Assembly: GCA_900765165.1 (NCBI GenBank)
Contig: CAAFQR010000136.1
Coordinates: 1-21,660 of the forward strand
DNA length: 21,660 nucleotides
Reading direction: 5' to 3'
From: Veillonellaceae bacterium
GTDB lineage: Bacteria > Bacillota > Negativicutes > Veillonellales > Veillonellaceae
The notes under the pieces were generated by a model, which saw nothing but the letters and a program-made list of their open reading frames with translations, did no database searches and had not been told where the DNA came from. Of this stretch, positions 1 to 6,877 are shown piece by piece. Every line of letters starts with the position of its first letter. Positions within the stretch are counted from its first letter, which is position 1. Position numbers and translations under genes: made by a program.

Positions 1-69
1 AATACGATTTCCGGCTTTGATGCTGCTTTGAAACTGGGTCTTGTTAAGGAATTGAAAGCTAAAAAATAA
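1..69 (+). CDS. 3' end of an unidentified plus-strand gene
   Basis: An open frame enters from the left edge and ends at TAA (67-69). It gives 22 residues, NTISGFDAALKLGLVKELKA followed by KK, a lysine-rich C-terminus. It is followed 41 bases later by a strong plus-strand terminator, which supports it being a real gene end. Too little is visible to name the product; I considered metabolic enzymes and transporters and cannot choose between them. Confidence 0.65.
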   Translation, partial: NTISGFDAALKLGLVKELKAKK

Positions 70-110
70 CATCGTTTCGTTGTTCCTCGGACACCCCCTA
101 TAAACCACGA

Positions 111-140
111 CGCGCAGCACCGAAGTGCTGCGCGTTTTTT
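111..140 (+). terminator. Rho-independent terminator of the left-edge gene
   Basis: A perfect 10-bp stem (111-120 with 125-134) closes a CGAA loop and is followed directly by six T. Read on the minus strand the loop is an extra-stable UUCG tetraloop, so the hairpin may also help end the convergent minus-strand gene that stops at 235, although no T-run follows it on that side. Confidence 0.92.
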
Positions 141-234
141 GTATGTTGTTGTATTTGTATTGTACTCTTTTTGCCGAGTAAGAGCAAGGTTTAATTGCAC
201 CGACGCCGCTACTGACACTGGTTGCCGGTTAAGC

Positions 235-894
235 TCATTCGGCCTTAGTATCGTTCTTCGCTACTTCCGCTTCTTCAGCGGCTTTCTTCGCTTCTACTTC
301 TGCTTTTACGCGAGCATAGTAGGCCGGCACGTCGGTTTCACCAACAGCGTAAGCATCGGCACGAAGATAGGCCCACATAACAACGTCGCCTTCCGGCACG
401 CAAACGCGGTCCGGCAAGAACTGTTTCAACGCTTCAAAAAATTCCGATTCCGCCTTTAAGATCATGCGACCATGCTTTAGCTTTTTGCCACCTTCAATAC
501 CGTAGCAAAGCGCCCACGGCGCGCGGTTATCCAAGGACGATACCATGCGGTATTTATAGCGATATTTAATGGGGCCTAAAAGCTGCTGCTTAAATTCGTA
601 AATGCCATCAATTAAACGGTACGGCAACATAACCTTGCGATCACGCCACAGCATGCGTTCACGGATGAGAAGACCTTCATCGGTCACTTCATAGGTATAA
701 TGGCTTAGTGCTTGCTTCAGTATAACGCCGCCGGCTACGATTTCGATAAAGAGCTCATCGATAATGAGATGGCCGTGCTGTATGGACGAATACACCGTAT
801 ACACAAAGGCCGCCAAAATGGCAACGAGAAAGGCACTCATAAACATAGCACCTGATTTGGATTGTTTGGATTGTTCACGATAATAGCATTTCAT
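235..894 (-). CDS. Membrane protein with a PH-like (YdbT/DUF304-type) region, function unknown
   Basis: The chosen ATG at 894 gives 219 aa beginning MKCYYREQ. A GAGG ribosome site lies 8 bases upstream, and the upstream in-frame ATG at 939 sits at or before the predicted transcription start, so it is unlikely to be used. Two hydrophobic segments (about residues 17-35 and 45-62) precede a soluble part whose run YEVTDEGLLIRERMLWRDRK resembles the beta-rich bacterial PH-like domain found in membrane-anchored proteins. The last 30 or so residues are charged and rich in Ala, Glu and Lys (VKAEVEAKKAAEEAEVAK), probably helical or coiled-coil. It is monocistronic with its own promoter. The PH-like assignment is by resemblance only; no catalytic motif is visible and the role is unknown. 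Confidence 0.7.
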   Translation of the reverse strand: MKCYYREQSKQSKSGAMFMSAFLVAILAAFVYTVYSSIQHGHLIIDELFIEIVAGGVILKQALSHYTYEVTDEGLLIRERMLWRDRKVMLPYRLIDGIYEFKQQLLGPIKYRYKYRMVSSLDNRAPWALCYGIEGGKKLKHGRMILKAESEFFEALKQFLPDRVCVPEGDVVMWAYLRADAYAVGETDVPAYYARVKAEVEAKKAAEEAEVAKNDTKAE

Positions 895-941
895 AGGGTA
901 TGCCTCACTTTTCCGTTCACTTTTTTCGAAAACATACATCT

Positions 942-970
942 ATTGTACTTGATAACCGAAAAACTGGCAA
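942..970 (-). promoter_or_regulatory. Sigma-70-type promoter for the PH-like membrane protein gene
   Basis: On the minus strand TTGCCA (965-970) and TACAAT (942-947) are separated by exactly 17 bases. The expected transcript start, near 935, lies downstream of the first in-frame ATG (939), which is one reason to place the translation start at 894. Confidence 0.6.
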
Positions 971-1010
971 CAACGGAAACAGGCGTACCGCAGCGGTAGT
1001 GTAGCAAAAT

Positions 1011-1047
1011 AAAAACCGGGTGAAATGAAGGTTTTCATTTCCCCCGG
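1011..1047 (-). terminator. Terminator of the lipoprotein-ackA operon
   Basis: On the minus strand a 14-bp stem with one mismatch (1034-1047 paired with 1016-1029) is followed by TTTTTATTTT. It lies about 57 bases after the ackA stop codon. Confidence 0.85.
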
Positions 1048-1103
1048 CAAGCCTTACCGATTTCTATATGTGGTACAGCAACCCTACAGTGTCGGTTGGC
1101 CTA

Positions 1104-2318
1104 TTACCAGTTTTTCATAACCAAGCTGGACGTAATACGTTTCGTATCGCGAGCGATCATGATTTCTTCGTTGGTCGGTACTACGAAAATCTTAACTTTC
1201 GAACCTTCAACGCTGATTTCACGTTCTTCGCCACGTACGTTGTTGCGTTCGCGGTCAAGACGAGTGCCCAAGTATTCCAAGCCGTTGCAGATAGCGTCAC
1301 GGTTACCAATACCGTTTTCGCCGATACCAGCGGTGAATACGATGGCGTCAACGCCGCCCATAACAGCTGCGTAAGCACCGATCGTGGAACGAACTTTGTA
1401 GTGGAACATATCCAATGCTAACTGAGCGCGTTTGTTGCCTTCTTTAGCAGCTTCTTCGATTACACGGAAGTCGTTGGATACGCCGGAAATACCGAGTACA
1501 CCGGATTTTTTGTTCATGATAGCGTCGATTTCATGGTACGTCATGTCCCATTTATCCATCAAGAATGGTACGATAGCCGGGTCAATATCGCCGCAACGAG
1601 TACCCATGATCAAACCGGACAACGGCGTGAAGCCCATGGACGTATCGATGGAACGGCCGCCTTTGATAGCGGTAACACTGGAACCATTACCTAAGTGGCA
1701 GGAAATGATGCGCAAGTCGCTCATGTGTTTACCCATCAATTCAGCTACGCGCTGAGATACGTATTTGTGGCTGGTGCCATGGAAGCCATAACGGCGAACA
1801 CCCAATTCGGTGTAAGCTTCGTACGGCAAGCCATACAAGAATGCTTCAGCCGGCATAGTCTGATGGAATGCAGTGTCGAATACGGCAACCTGCGGAACCT
1901 TCGGCATAATGCTCTGGCAAGCTTCGATACCCTGGATGTTTGGCGGATTGTGCAACGGAGCAATTTTAGCGCATTCGTTCAAAGCGTCCATAACAGCCGG
2001 CGTGATCAATACGGAGTCAGCAAATTTTTCAGCGCCGTGTACAACACGATGACCTACAGCGTCGATTTCGTCCATCGATTTGATAACGCCATATTCAGCG
2101 TCAACCAAAATGTCGAGGAGGATTTTCAAAGCTGCTTTGTGGTCCAAAATCGGTTCAACGCGTTCCAATTTGTCAGCGTTCGGGCGTTTGTGAGTGAAGA
2201 TTGCATCTTCCGCACCGATCTTTTCAAACTGACCTTTTGCCAATACCGATTCGTTGTCCATGTCAACGAGCTGGTATTTCAAGGACGAACTACCGCAGTT
2301 TACTACTAAAACATTCAT
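1104..2318 (-). CDS. ackA: Acetate kinase
   Basis: Acetate kinase (404 aa, the usual family length) converts acetyl phosphate and ADP to acetate and ATP in the cytoplasm; in a lactate or pyruvate fermenter this is the main substrate-level ATP step on the acetate branch. The N-terminal phosphate-binding motif VVNCGSSSLKYQL (residues 5-17) is intact. Residues matching those known to matter in the Methanosarcina enzyme are at the same numbers: N7, R91, D148, H180 (in YGFHGTSHKYVS), R241 (MGTRCGDIDPA) and E384. The second ATPase-family motif is HLGNGSSVTAIKGG (208-221). The ATG has AGAGGG 7 bases upstream, inside the end of the preceding lipoprotein gene; the gap between the two genes is only 3 bases, so translation is probably coupled. 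No pta is seen in the window. Confidence 0.97.
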   Translation of the reverse strand: MNVLVVNCGSSSLKYQLVDMDNESVLAKGQFEKIGAEDAIFTHKRPNADKLERVEPILDHKAALKILLDILVDAEYGVIKSMDEIDAVGHRVVHGAEKFADSVLITPAVMDALNECAKIAPLHNPPNIQGIEACQSIMPKVPQVAVFDTAFHQTMPAEAFLYGLPYEAYTELGVRRYGFHGTSHKYVSQRVAELMGKHMSDLRIISCHLGNGSSVTAIKGGRSIDTSMGFTPLSGLIMGTRCGDIDPAIVPFLMDKWDMTYHEIDAIMNKKSGVLGISGVSNDFRVIEEAAKEGNKRAQLALDMFHYKVRSTIGAYAAVMGGVDAIVFTAGIGENGIGNRDAICNGLEYLGTRLDRERNNVRGEEREISVEGSKVKIFVVPTNEEIMIARDTKRITSSLVMKNW

Positions 2319-2321
2319 TAC

Positions 2322-2882
2322 TTATCCCTCTTTCTTGGTAATTTGAATTTTCCCTATCACGAAATCCGCAATTTGTGCGCCCAACGTGCTGTTCGCCGGG
2401 TATTGATAGGTAATATTCCACAGTACGCCATTAGAAACAAAGGTGTACTGGAAGAAACTAAATTTCTTGTTCTGCATTGTCAGCGTACCGTTCACCGTTT
2501 CGGCCGGAACACCATCCAACGCTACGTTTTTCACAGTCCAATCGGCTGAAGAGCCAAGACCCTTTTCGTACAATGCTTTTAGTTCATTGGTATACGCCGC
2601 TGCTGTGGGCAATTGCTGACCTTGCTTCGGCGAAACCGCTTCAATAACGACTAAGAAATTATTGTCGCCGCCCATATACGTAACTACCGGATATCCCAAG
2701 GCATTCTTGGTCATATTCGGCTGTACACCGATATCAAAGGGCAATGCAAAGGTAACCTCCGACGCACCTTGCCGTATTACCTTGTGTCCGAAGCTATAAT
2801 CGTCTAGCGCGTTATCGGAACCGCAACCGGCAACAACCAGCATCAGTATGGCCATCATCATGACCGCTAACCATTTTTTCAT
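2322..2882 (-). CDS. Putative lipoprotein upstream of ackA, function unknown
   Basis: The protein is 186 aa from the ATG at 2882, which has GAGGG 5 bases upstream; the longer frame (from 2960) would begin upstream of the promoter. A lipoprotein signal peptide is clear: a Lys-Lys start, a hydrophobic core, then VAGC with the lipidated Cys at residue 20. The mature part (about 166 aa) has hydrophobic strands and aromatic residues in the order expected of a small beta-rich secreted domain (VTFALPFDIGV, FLVVIEAVSP, FSFFQYTFVSNGVLWNITYQ), loosely like PsbP/DUF1795-type lipoproteins, but I cannot assign a family. It would be membrane-anchored facing the periplasm. It is the first gene of a two-gene operon with ackA, 3 bases apart. 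Whether the pairing means a shared role or only shared transcription is unknown. Confidence 0.8.
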   Translation of the reverse strand: MKKWLAVMMMAILMLVVAGCGSDNALDDYSFGHKVIRQGASEVTFALPFDIGVQPNMTKNALGYPVVTYMGGDNNFLVVIEAVSPKQGQQLPTAAAYTNELKALYEKGLGSSADWTVKNVALDGVPAETVNGTLTMQNKKFSFFQYTFVSNGVLWNITYQYPANSTLGAQIADFVIGKIQITKKEG

Positions 2883-2915
2883 ACTATCCCTCAATTCAAT
2901 TATACGTACTCTTAA

Positions 2916-2924
2916 ATTATAGCA
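2916..2924 (-). promoter_or_regulatory. Extended -10 promoter of lipoprotein-ackA
   Basis: The minus strand reads TGCTATAAT, a perfect -10 hexamer (2916-2921) with the TGn extension; no good -35 box is seen. The start of transcription would be near 2909, giving a leader of about 27 bases before the lipoprotein ATG. Confidence 0.55.
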
Positions 2925-3020
2925 CTCTTCGCCCGCTCTTGCATCAGACTTTTTATACATACTTACTATTATTTTACCACATGTGCCATAACCCTACTAT
3001 ACGCAGTATCACAAACCTTC

Positions 3021-3026
3021 TATAAT
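3021..3026 (+). promoter_or_regulatory. Possible -10 box of tmcAL
   Basis: TATAAT lies 81 bases before the tmcAL ATG on the plus strand. No convincing -35 box is visible at 16-18 bases, so this is a weak call. The lipoprotein-ackA promoter is about 100 bases away, facing the other way. Confidence 0.35.
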
Positions 3027-3107
3027 AGAAATAAACACACGCTTAGCGCATATCTCTTATGTGTATGCACGAATAGTATCATTATGACAAGACAAGATGG
3101 AGAATTT

Positions 3108-4409
3108 ATGAAAACTGTAGCTATTATAGCCGAATACAACCCATTTCACAATGGGCACGGGTACCAACTTCGCACCATTTCACAGTATTTTACTGAAATG
3201 AACCCCCAAGCAGCGGATGATGCAGTACGCGTTGTTATCCAAAGCGGCCCCTTTGTGCAGCGTGGCACGCCGGCGCTTCTGGACACTTTCACCCGCGCCG
3301 AAATGGCCGTTCTTGGCGGCGCTGATGTGGTGGTCGAACTCCCCACCCTCTTCGCCACCGGCAGTGCAGAAATTTTCGGCACCGGCGGTGTGCGATTAGC
3401 CCACGGCTTAGGAGCGGACTATTTAGCCTTTGGCGCCGAGCCACAGGTTACGACAGAAGAGCCAATATCTACTTTGCTAATGAAATTAGCGCAACATACG
3501 ACTACTGAAGACTACGAACAGGCAGTTCAGAAGTACTTGAAGAAAAAGGTCTTCTACGGAACAGCGCTGACTAAGGCCTTAACCGATGCATACCCTGAGG
3601 CAGCTGCATTATTGGATAAACCCAATGCATTGCTAGGCCTCGAATACTGCAAAGCCATCGTTCGCCACGCGCCAAACATGGAACCCATCACTATTGAACG
3701 AAATAGCGATTATAACACGACTGATTTGGATTCTGATAATCCGTCAGCAACGGCGATTCGTGCGCAAGTAGCCAAAATCCTTCATGATGATGATATGGGC
3801 CCTCATTTGTTGGAACAACTACTAGCAGCCATGCCCGAGGATGTACAAGACAAGTTTATGGAAGCAATCTTCCAAGGTGCGCTTACCGACGAAGAACGAT
3901 TTTTTGATTTCGTGCTTTTGGAAAGTAGGCTCGCTTCCGAATCGAGTCTAGAGGAACTAGCCGATTTTGGCGAAGGCCTAGCCTCTCTGTGGCACCGTTC
4001 TAGCATGGAACCAACGTGGGATGCCTTGGTCAAGGAAGTTAAATCGAAACGCTACAGCTATGCACGGCTTCAGCGCATGGCAGCATACCTATTGCTCCGT
4101 ATAAAGGCCGACGTGCGCCGGGATGCTCATTTCACAGGGCCTACCTATACGAGGCTCCTCGCCTTCAACGATAAAGGCCGCAAATGGCTTAAGGCGACGG
4201 AAGAAACGCGGACCATTCCCATCATCAATAAATGGGCGCCCTTCGCTAAACATCCGGAAAAAATCGTGGGCGATTTCAACGCCCCCTTAGTGGCTACGTC
4301 CATTGCTATCGACCAGCGCGCTACTGCTATTCAGCGCCTCTGCTTCGTTAACCCCGATTATCGTCGCGGCGATAGTTACCTACTGTATGGTCCACGCTAT
4401 ATTAAATAG
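3108..4409 (+). CDS. tmcAL: tRNA(Met) cytidine acetate ligase
   Basis: TmcAL (formerly YlbM, DUF795 nucleotidyltransferase-like) makes N4-acetylcytidine at the wobble base C34 of elongator tRNA-Met, using ATP and free acetate through an acetyl-adenylate. The N-terminus has the family signature AIIAEYNPFHNGHGYQL (residues 5-21), whose H14 and H17 belong to the HxxH-like nucleotide-binding motif. It is followed by the conserved IQSGPFVQRGTPALLD stretch. Length is 433 aa, a little longer than the roughly 400 aa usual for the family. The start at 3108 is chosen because GGAG lies 5 bases upstream; the in-frame ATG at 3084 has no ribosome site. It is the only complete plus-strand gene here, divergent from lipoprotein-ackA, and ends before a strong terminator. 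Confidence 0.9.
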   Translation: MKTVAIIAEYNPFHNGHGYQLRTISQYFTEMNPQAADDAVRVVIQSGPFVQRGTPALLDTFTRAEMAVLGGADVVVELPTLFATGSAEIFGTGGVRLAHGLGADYLAFGAEPQVTTEEPISTLLMKLAQHTTTEDYEQAVQKYLKKKVFYGTALTKALTDAYPEAAALLDKPNALLGLEYCKAIVRHAPNMEPITIERNSDYNTTDLDSDNPSATAIRAQVAKILHDDDMGPHLLEQLLAAMPEDVQDKFMEAIFQGALTDEERFFDFVLLESRLASESSLEELADFGEGLASLWHRSSMEPTWDALVKEVKSKRYSYARLQRMAAYLLLRIKADVRRDAHFTGPTYTRLLAFNDKGRKWLKATEETRTIPIINKWAPFAKHPEKIVGDFNAPLVATSIAIDQRATAIQRLCFVNPDYRRGDSYLLYGPRYIK

Positions 4410-4444
4410 ACATTTACAAATCGAATAAACTACCGCCAATCAAC

Positions 4445-4490
4445 AAAGGCGTTACCAACTAGCTTCTGTGCTAGCCGGTAACGCCTTTTT
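4445..4490 (+). terminator. Terminator of tmcAL, partly bidirectional
   Basis: A 12-bp stem (4445-4456 with 4477-4488) is topped by a 5-bp inner stem (CTAGC/GCTAG) and followed by a run of T on the plus strand. On the minus strand the same hairpin, followed by TTTG, lies about 45 bases after the pyrR stop and may also end the lspA-rluD-pyrR transcript. Confidence 0.88.
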
Positions 4491-4535
4491 AGTATTCATA
4501 TATTGATGCAATGTTACTACGTAATCAAAGCAAGC

Positions 4536-5063
4536 TTAGTTTTCACTGGTCAATACGACCTCGTCCACCCCATCTTGATCAGTTACATGTACCTGCACAT
4601 TTTCCGTATGGGACGTAGGAATATTTTTGCCTACATAATCGGCCCGAATTGGTAATTCGCGATGACCGCGGTCCACGAGAACGGCTAACTGAATAGCACG
4701 GGGACGACCTGCTTCCATAAGCGCATTTAGCGCCGATCGAATGGTGCGGCCCGTATAGAGCACGTCATCCACTAAGATTACCAGCTTGCCCGTCGTGTCC
4801 AGAGTGAAGCTAGGACCTGTCTTAACGCGTACGTCGCGGTCGTCGCGGTACTGCGCCACATTCATGGTCGCCGTTTCGATGTGAATCCCTTCGATAGCTT
4901 CGATTTGCGCCTGTAAACGATTGGCCAAGAACACGCCGCGGCGCTCGATGCCAATGATAAGCGCGTTGGTAAGGCCTTTATTACGTTCCAAAATTTCATG
5001 ACTAATGCGGCGTATGGCGCGCATCATCGCTTGTTCATCCATTAACACACGTTTTTCACTCAT
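4536..5063 (-). CDS. pyrR: PyrR: pyrimidine operon attenuator and uracil phosphoribosyltransferase
   Basis: PyrR (175 aa, normal length) binds pyr mRNA leaders in response to UMP/UTP and has a weak uracil phosphoribosyltransferase activity. The PRPP-binding motif VILVDDVLYTGRT (residues 95-107) is intact, as are the phosphoribosyltransferase-fold segment LIIGIERRGV and the C-terminal VDRGHRELPIRADYVGKN typical of PyrR. The ATG has AAGGAG 6 bases upstream; this site overlaps the rluD stop codon, and the gap to rluD is 10 bases, so it is the last gene of lspA-rluD-pyrR. In many Firmicutes pyrR leads the pyrimidine operon and is itself attenuated; here no pyr gene follows, so it would have to act in trans. 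Confidence 0.95.
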   Translation of the reverse strand: MSEKRVLMDEQAMMRAIRRISHEILERNKGLTNALIIGIERRGVFLANRLQAQIEAIEGIHIETATMNVAQYRDDRDVRVKTGPSFTLDTTGKLVILVDDVLYTGRTIRSALNALMEAGRPRAIQLAVLVDRGHRELPIRADYVGKNIPTSHTENVQVHVTDQDGVDEVVLTSEN

Positions 5064-5073
5064 AGGTGTCTCC

Positions 5074-5997
5074 TTATCGCTTTTCCGCCGCGTAGGCCAT
5101 ACAAGCTAAGAAATCATCAGGCAACGGCGCTTCAAAGTGCATCGCTTCGCCGGTAATAGGATGCTTCACATCCAAGGTATGGGAATGTAAGGCTTGGCCT
5201 TGAATAGGAAAATCCATCTTACGATAACCGTACAACGGATCATTCACAACCGGATGGCCAATATAGGCAAAATGAACGCGAATCTGATGGGTACGCCCCG
5301 TTTCCAAGGAGCATTCCACCAAGGTCTGGTTACCATAGCGTTCCAGCACCTTAAAATGCGTAATGGCTTCCTTGCTATTTTCAAAGACGACCGCCATCTT
5401 CATGCGGTCCTTCGGATGACGACCGATAGGCGCTTTAATGGTCCCTTTTTCTTCACCAATATTGCCCTGTACCAGCGCGTAATACGTACGCTGGGCTGTA
5501 TGGGCTTTAACCTGCGCAGCCAGACCGATATGCGCATCGTCGTTTTTAGCAGCCATCATAACACCGGATGTATCCTTATCGAGACGATGCACGATACCAG
5601 GACGAATTTCACCATTAATACCGGACAAGTCTGTGCAATGGTACAACAGCGCGTTTACCAAAGTACCGGAGTAATTGCCTACAGCCGGATGCACCACCAT
5701 GCCACGCTTCTTGTTGATGATGATAATGTCCTTGTCTTCATAGAGTATGTCCAAAGGGATATTTTCCGGTACGATTTCCGTTTCCTTCGGTGCCGGCACA
5801 TTAATAACAACGACATCGCCTTCATCAGGTTTCAAATTACTTTTCGCCACTTTGTTATTAACTAACACGGCCCCTTCTTTGATGATCTGCTGACAATGAC
5901 TGCGCGATTCACCAAGTCTTTCTGTTACCAGCATATCCAAACGCGTACCTGCTTGGTCAGCGTCAACTGTAAATTTTACAACTGTTTCTTCACTCAC
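5074..5997 (-). CDS. rluD: RluD-type large-subunit pseudouridine synthase
   Basis: This RluA-family enzyme (307 aa) isomerises uridines in 23S rRNA. An N-terminal S4 RNA-binding domain (about residues 8-70) precedes the catalytic domain, whose signature GIVHRLDKDTSG holds the catalytic Asp (D140 counting from the GTG start). The conserved ETGRTHQIRVH motif is also present. I place the start at the GTG at 5997: a strong AAGGAGG sits 8 bases before it, whereas the TTG 18 bases further upstream lies before that ribosome site. The gene begins 20 bases after the lspA stop. lspA-rluD-pyrR is a common Firmicute order. Exact target positions cannot be read from sequence; RluD versus another RluA-family member is by resemblance. 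Confidence 0.92.
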   Translation of the reverse strand: MSEETVVKFTVDADQAGTRLDMLVTERLGESRSHCQQIIKEGAVLVNNKVAKSNLKPDEGDVVVINVPAPKETEIVPENIPLDILYEDKDIIIINKKRGMVVHPAVGNYSGTLVNALLYHCTDLSGINGEIRPGIVHRLDKDTSGVMMAAKNDDAHIGLAAQVKAHTAQRTYYALVQGNIGEEKGTIKAPIGRHPKDRMKMAVVFENSKEAITHFKVLERYGNQTLVECSLETGRTHQIRVHFAYIGHPVVNDPLYGYRKMDFPIQGQALHSHTLDVKHPITGEAMHFEAPLPDDFLACMAYAAEKR

Positions 5998-6005
5998 CGT
6001 ATATC

Positions 6006-6012
6006 CCTCCTT
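6006..6012 (-). promoter_or_regulatory. Ribosome binding site that fixes the rluD start
   Basis: On the minus strand AAGGAGG lies between lspA and rluD, 8 bases upstream of GTG (5997). A start at the upstream TTG (6015) would put this Shine-Dalgarno sequence inside the coding region, so GTG is preferred. Confidence 0.75.
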
Positions 6013-6017
6013 CAACC

Positions 6018-6464
6018 TTATTTCTTGCTATCGTAGCGCCAGAAGTAAATCGCCAATAAGACGACACCGATGCAAATGCCAATATCGGCAACGTTAAAAA
6101 TCGGCCATATTCTGAAATCAAAGAAATCCACTACCGCACCGCGTACTAAGCGGTCTAACGCATTGCCCAAAGCGCCGCTAACGAGCAAGCTAGCACCTAA
6201 CTGCGGTAACATGCCACCGTTTTTGATTTGCTTGCGGAATACCCAAAGCGCAACGATAAGAATTACCACGACCGTTAAGAAAAATATGCGCTGGTCACGA
6301 AGTATGCCAAAAGCTGCGCCATAGTTCAAAATATAGGTAATATGGAATACATTAGGGATAATCGGTAAGGACTCCCCTGGTACAAAATGCTGCTGAATAA
6401 AATATTTGGTCACATAGTCTACGATAAACCAAATAACGCCAATAATAATATACAAAATGCTCAT
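6018..6464 (-). CDS. lspA: Lipoprotein signal peptidase (signal peptidase II)
   Basis: LspA (148 aa) is an inner-membrane aspartyl protease that removes signal peptides from prolipoproteins after lipid attachment; the lipoprotein gene at 2322-2882 encodes a likely substrate. Four membrane segments are visible. Family motifs are intact: NYGAAFG (47-53), GALGNALDRLVRGAVVDF with catalytic D113, and FNVADIGI with catalytic D127. It is the first gene of lspA-rluD-pyrR, with a good promoter about 50 bases upstream. The ribosome site is weak: AAAGG touches the ATG at 6464. A TTG three codons in would have better spacing, so the exact start is less sure than the identity. Confidence 0.95.
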   Translation of the reverse strand: MSILYIIIGVIWFIVDYVTKYFIQQHFVPGESLPIIPNVFHITYILNYGAAFGILRDQRIFFLTVVVILIVALWVFRKQIKNGGMLPQLGASLLVSGALGNALDRLVRGAVVDFFDFRIWPIFNVADIGICIGVVLLAIYFWRYDSKK

Positions 6465-6513
6465 CCTTTACTAGAATTTATAGTCTAACTCGATTTTTTA
6501 GCTTAACTATTTT

Positions 6514-6542
6514 ATTATGACACAAAAGGAGTTTGTTTGCAA
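6514..6542 (-). promoter_or_regulatory. Promoter of the lspA-rluD-pyrR operon
   Basis: On the minus strand TTGCAA (6537-6542) and CATAAT (6514-6519) are 17 bases apart. The sequence leading into the -10 box, GTGTCATAAT, is the same as in the ferredoxin promoter at 6849-6877. The leader before lspA would be about 43 bases. Confidence 0.65.
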
Positions 6543-6562
6543 AGTGAGACCTAAAAATGGGC

Positions 6563-6591
6563 AAAAAAAAAGCCCTCAACTAGAGGGCTTT
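6563..6591 (-). terminator. Terminator of the ferredoxin gene
   Basis: On the minus strand AAAGCCCTC and GAGGGCTTT form a perfect 9-bp stem around a 5-base loop, continuing into a run of nine T. It starts 11 bases after the ferredoxin stop codon. Confidence 0.93.
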
Positions 6592-6602
6592 GGCATCCTG
6601 GA

Positions 6603-6770
6603 TTATTCTGCCGGATGAATAGTGCCTACCGGGCATACGGATTCGCAAGAACCGCAGTCGATGCAGGTTTCGTTGATTTCGTATTTGGTTTCGCCTTCGC
6701 TAATAGCGCCTACCGGGCAAACAGAAGCACAGGAACCACATTTAATACATTCATCACCAATTACTCTCAT
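6603..6770 (-). CDS. 2[4Fe-4S] clostridial-type ferredoxin
   Basis: This 55-aa cytoplasmic electron carrier has two complete cluster motifs, CIKCGSCASVCP (C8, C11, C14, C18) and CIDCGSCESVCP (C36, C39, C42, C46), the pattern of bacterial ferredoxins with two low-potential clusters. In this kind of anaerobe such a protein typically accepts electrons from pyruvate:ferredoxin oxidoreductase and passes them to hydrogenase or other oxidoreductases; the actual partners are not in the window. The ATG at 6770 is chosen because GGAGG lies 8 bases upstream; a TTG five codons earlier falls just before that site. It is a single-gene unit with its own near-consensus promoter and terminator, as expected for an abundant protein. 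Confidence 0.96.
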   Translation of the reverse strand: MRVIGDECIKCGSCASVCPVGAISEGETKYEINETCIDCGSCESVCPVGTIHPAE

Positions 6771-6794
6771 TATGGACACCTCCAAATATAATTA

Positions 6795-6815
6795 GATAAT
6801 TTATTGATTATCAAT
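6795..6815. promoter_or_regulatory. Overlapping dyads in the ferredoxin leader (possible operator)
   Basis: Two symmetric elements overlap here: GATAAT-N6-ATTATC (6795-6812) and ATTGAT-T-ATCAAT (6803-6815). The first resembles two of the three hexamers of a Fur box with a wrong centre; the second is FNR-half-site-like but lacks the four-base spacing. They lie 25-50 bases downstream of the predicted transcript start. A regulator cannot be named with confidence. Confidence 0.3.
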
Positions 6816-6848
6816 GTTTTAAGGAACTTACCTTAACTCTGTGTTCTC

Positions 6849-6877
6849 ATTATGACACGAAAAGTCCATCTTGTCAA
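6849..6877 (-). promoter_or_regulatory. Strong promoter of the ferredoxin gene
   Basis: The minus strand has a perfect TTGACA (6872-6877), a 17-base spacer and CATAAT (6849-6854). Transcription would start near 6842, giving a leader of about 70 bases that carries the dyads described at 6795-6836. Confidence 0.8.

Noticed and set aside
1695..2309. 204-aa open frame on the plus strand opposite ackA
   Set aside because: It mirrors a clearly coding acetate kinase frame, has no ribosome site or family motif, and its composition is that of an antisense shadow.
5194..5865. 223-aa open frame on the plus strand opposite rluD
   Set aside because: The long length comes from codon bias of rluD on the other strand; no start signal or recognisable domain.
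6795..6815. A true Fur box
   Set aside because: Only two of three hexamers fit and the spacing is off by one; kept as an unnamed dyad instead.
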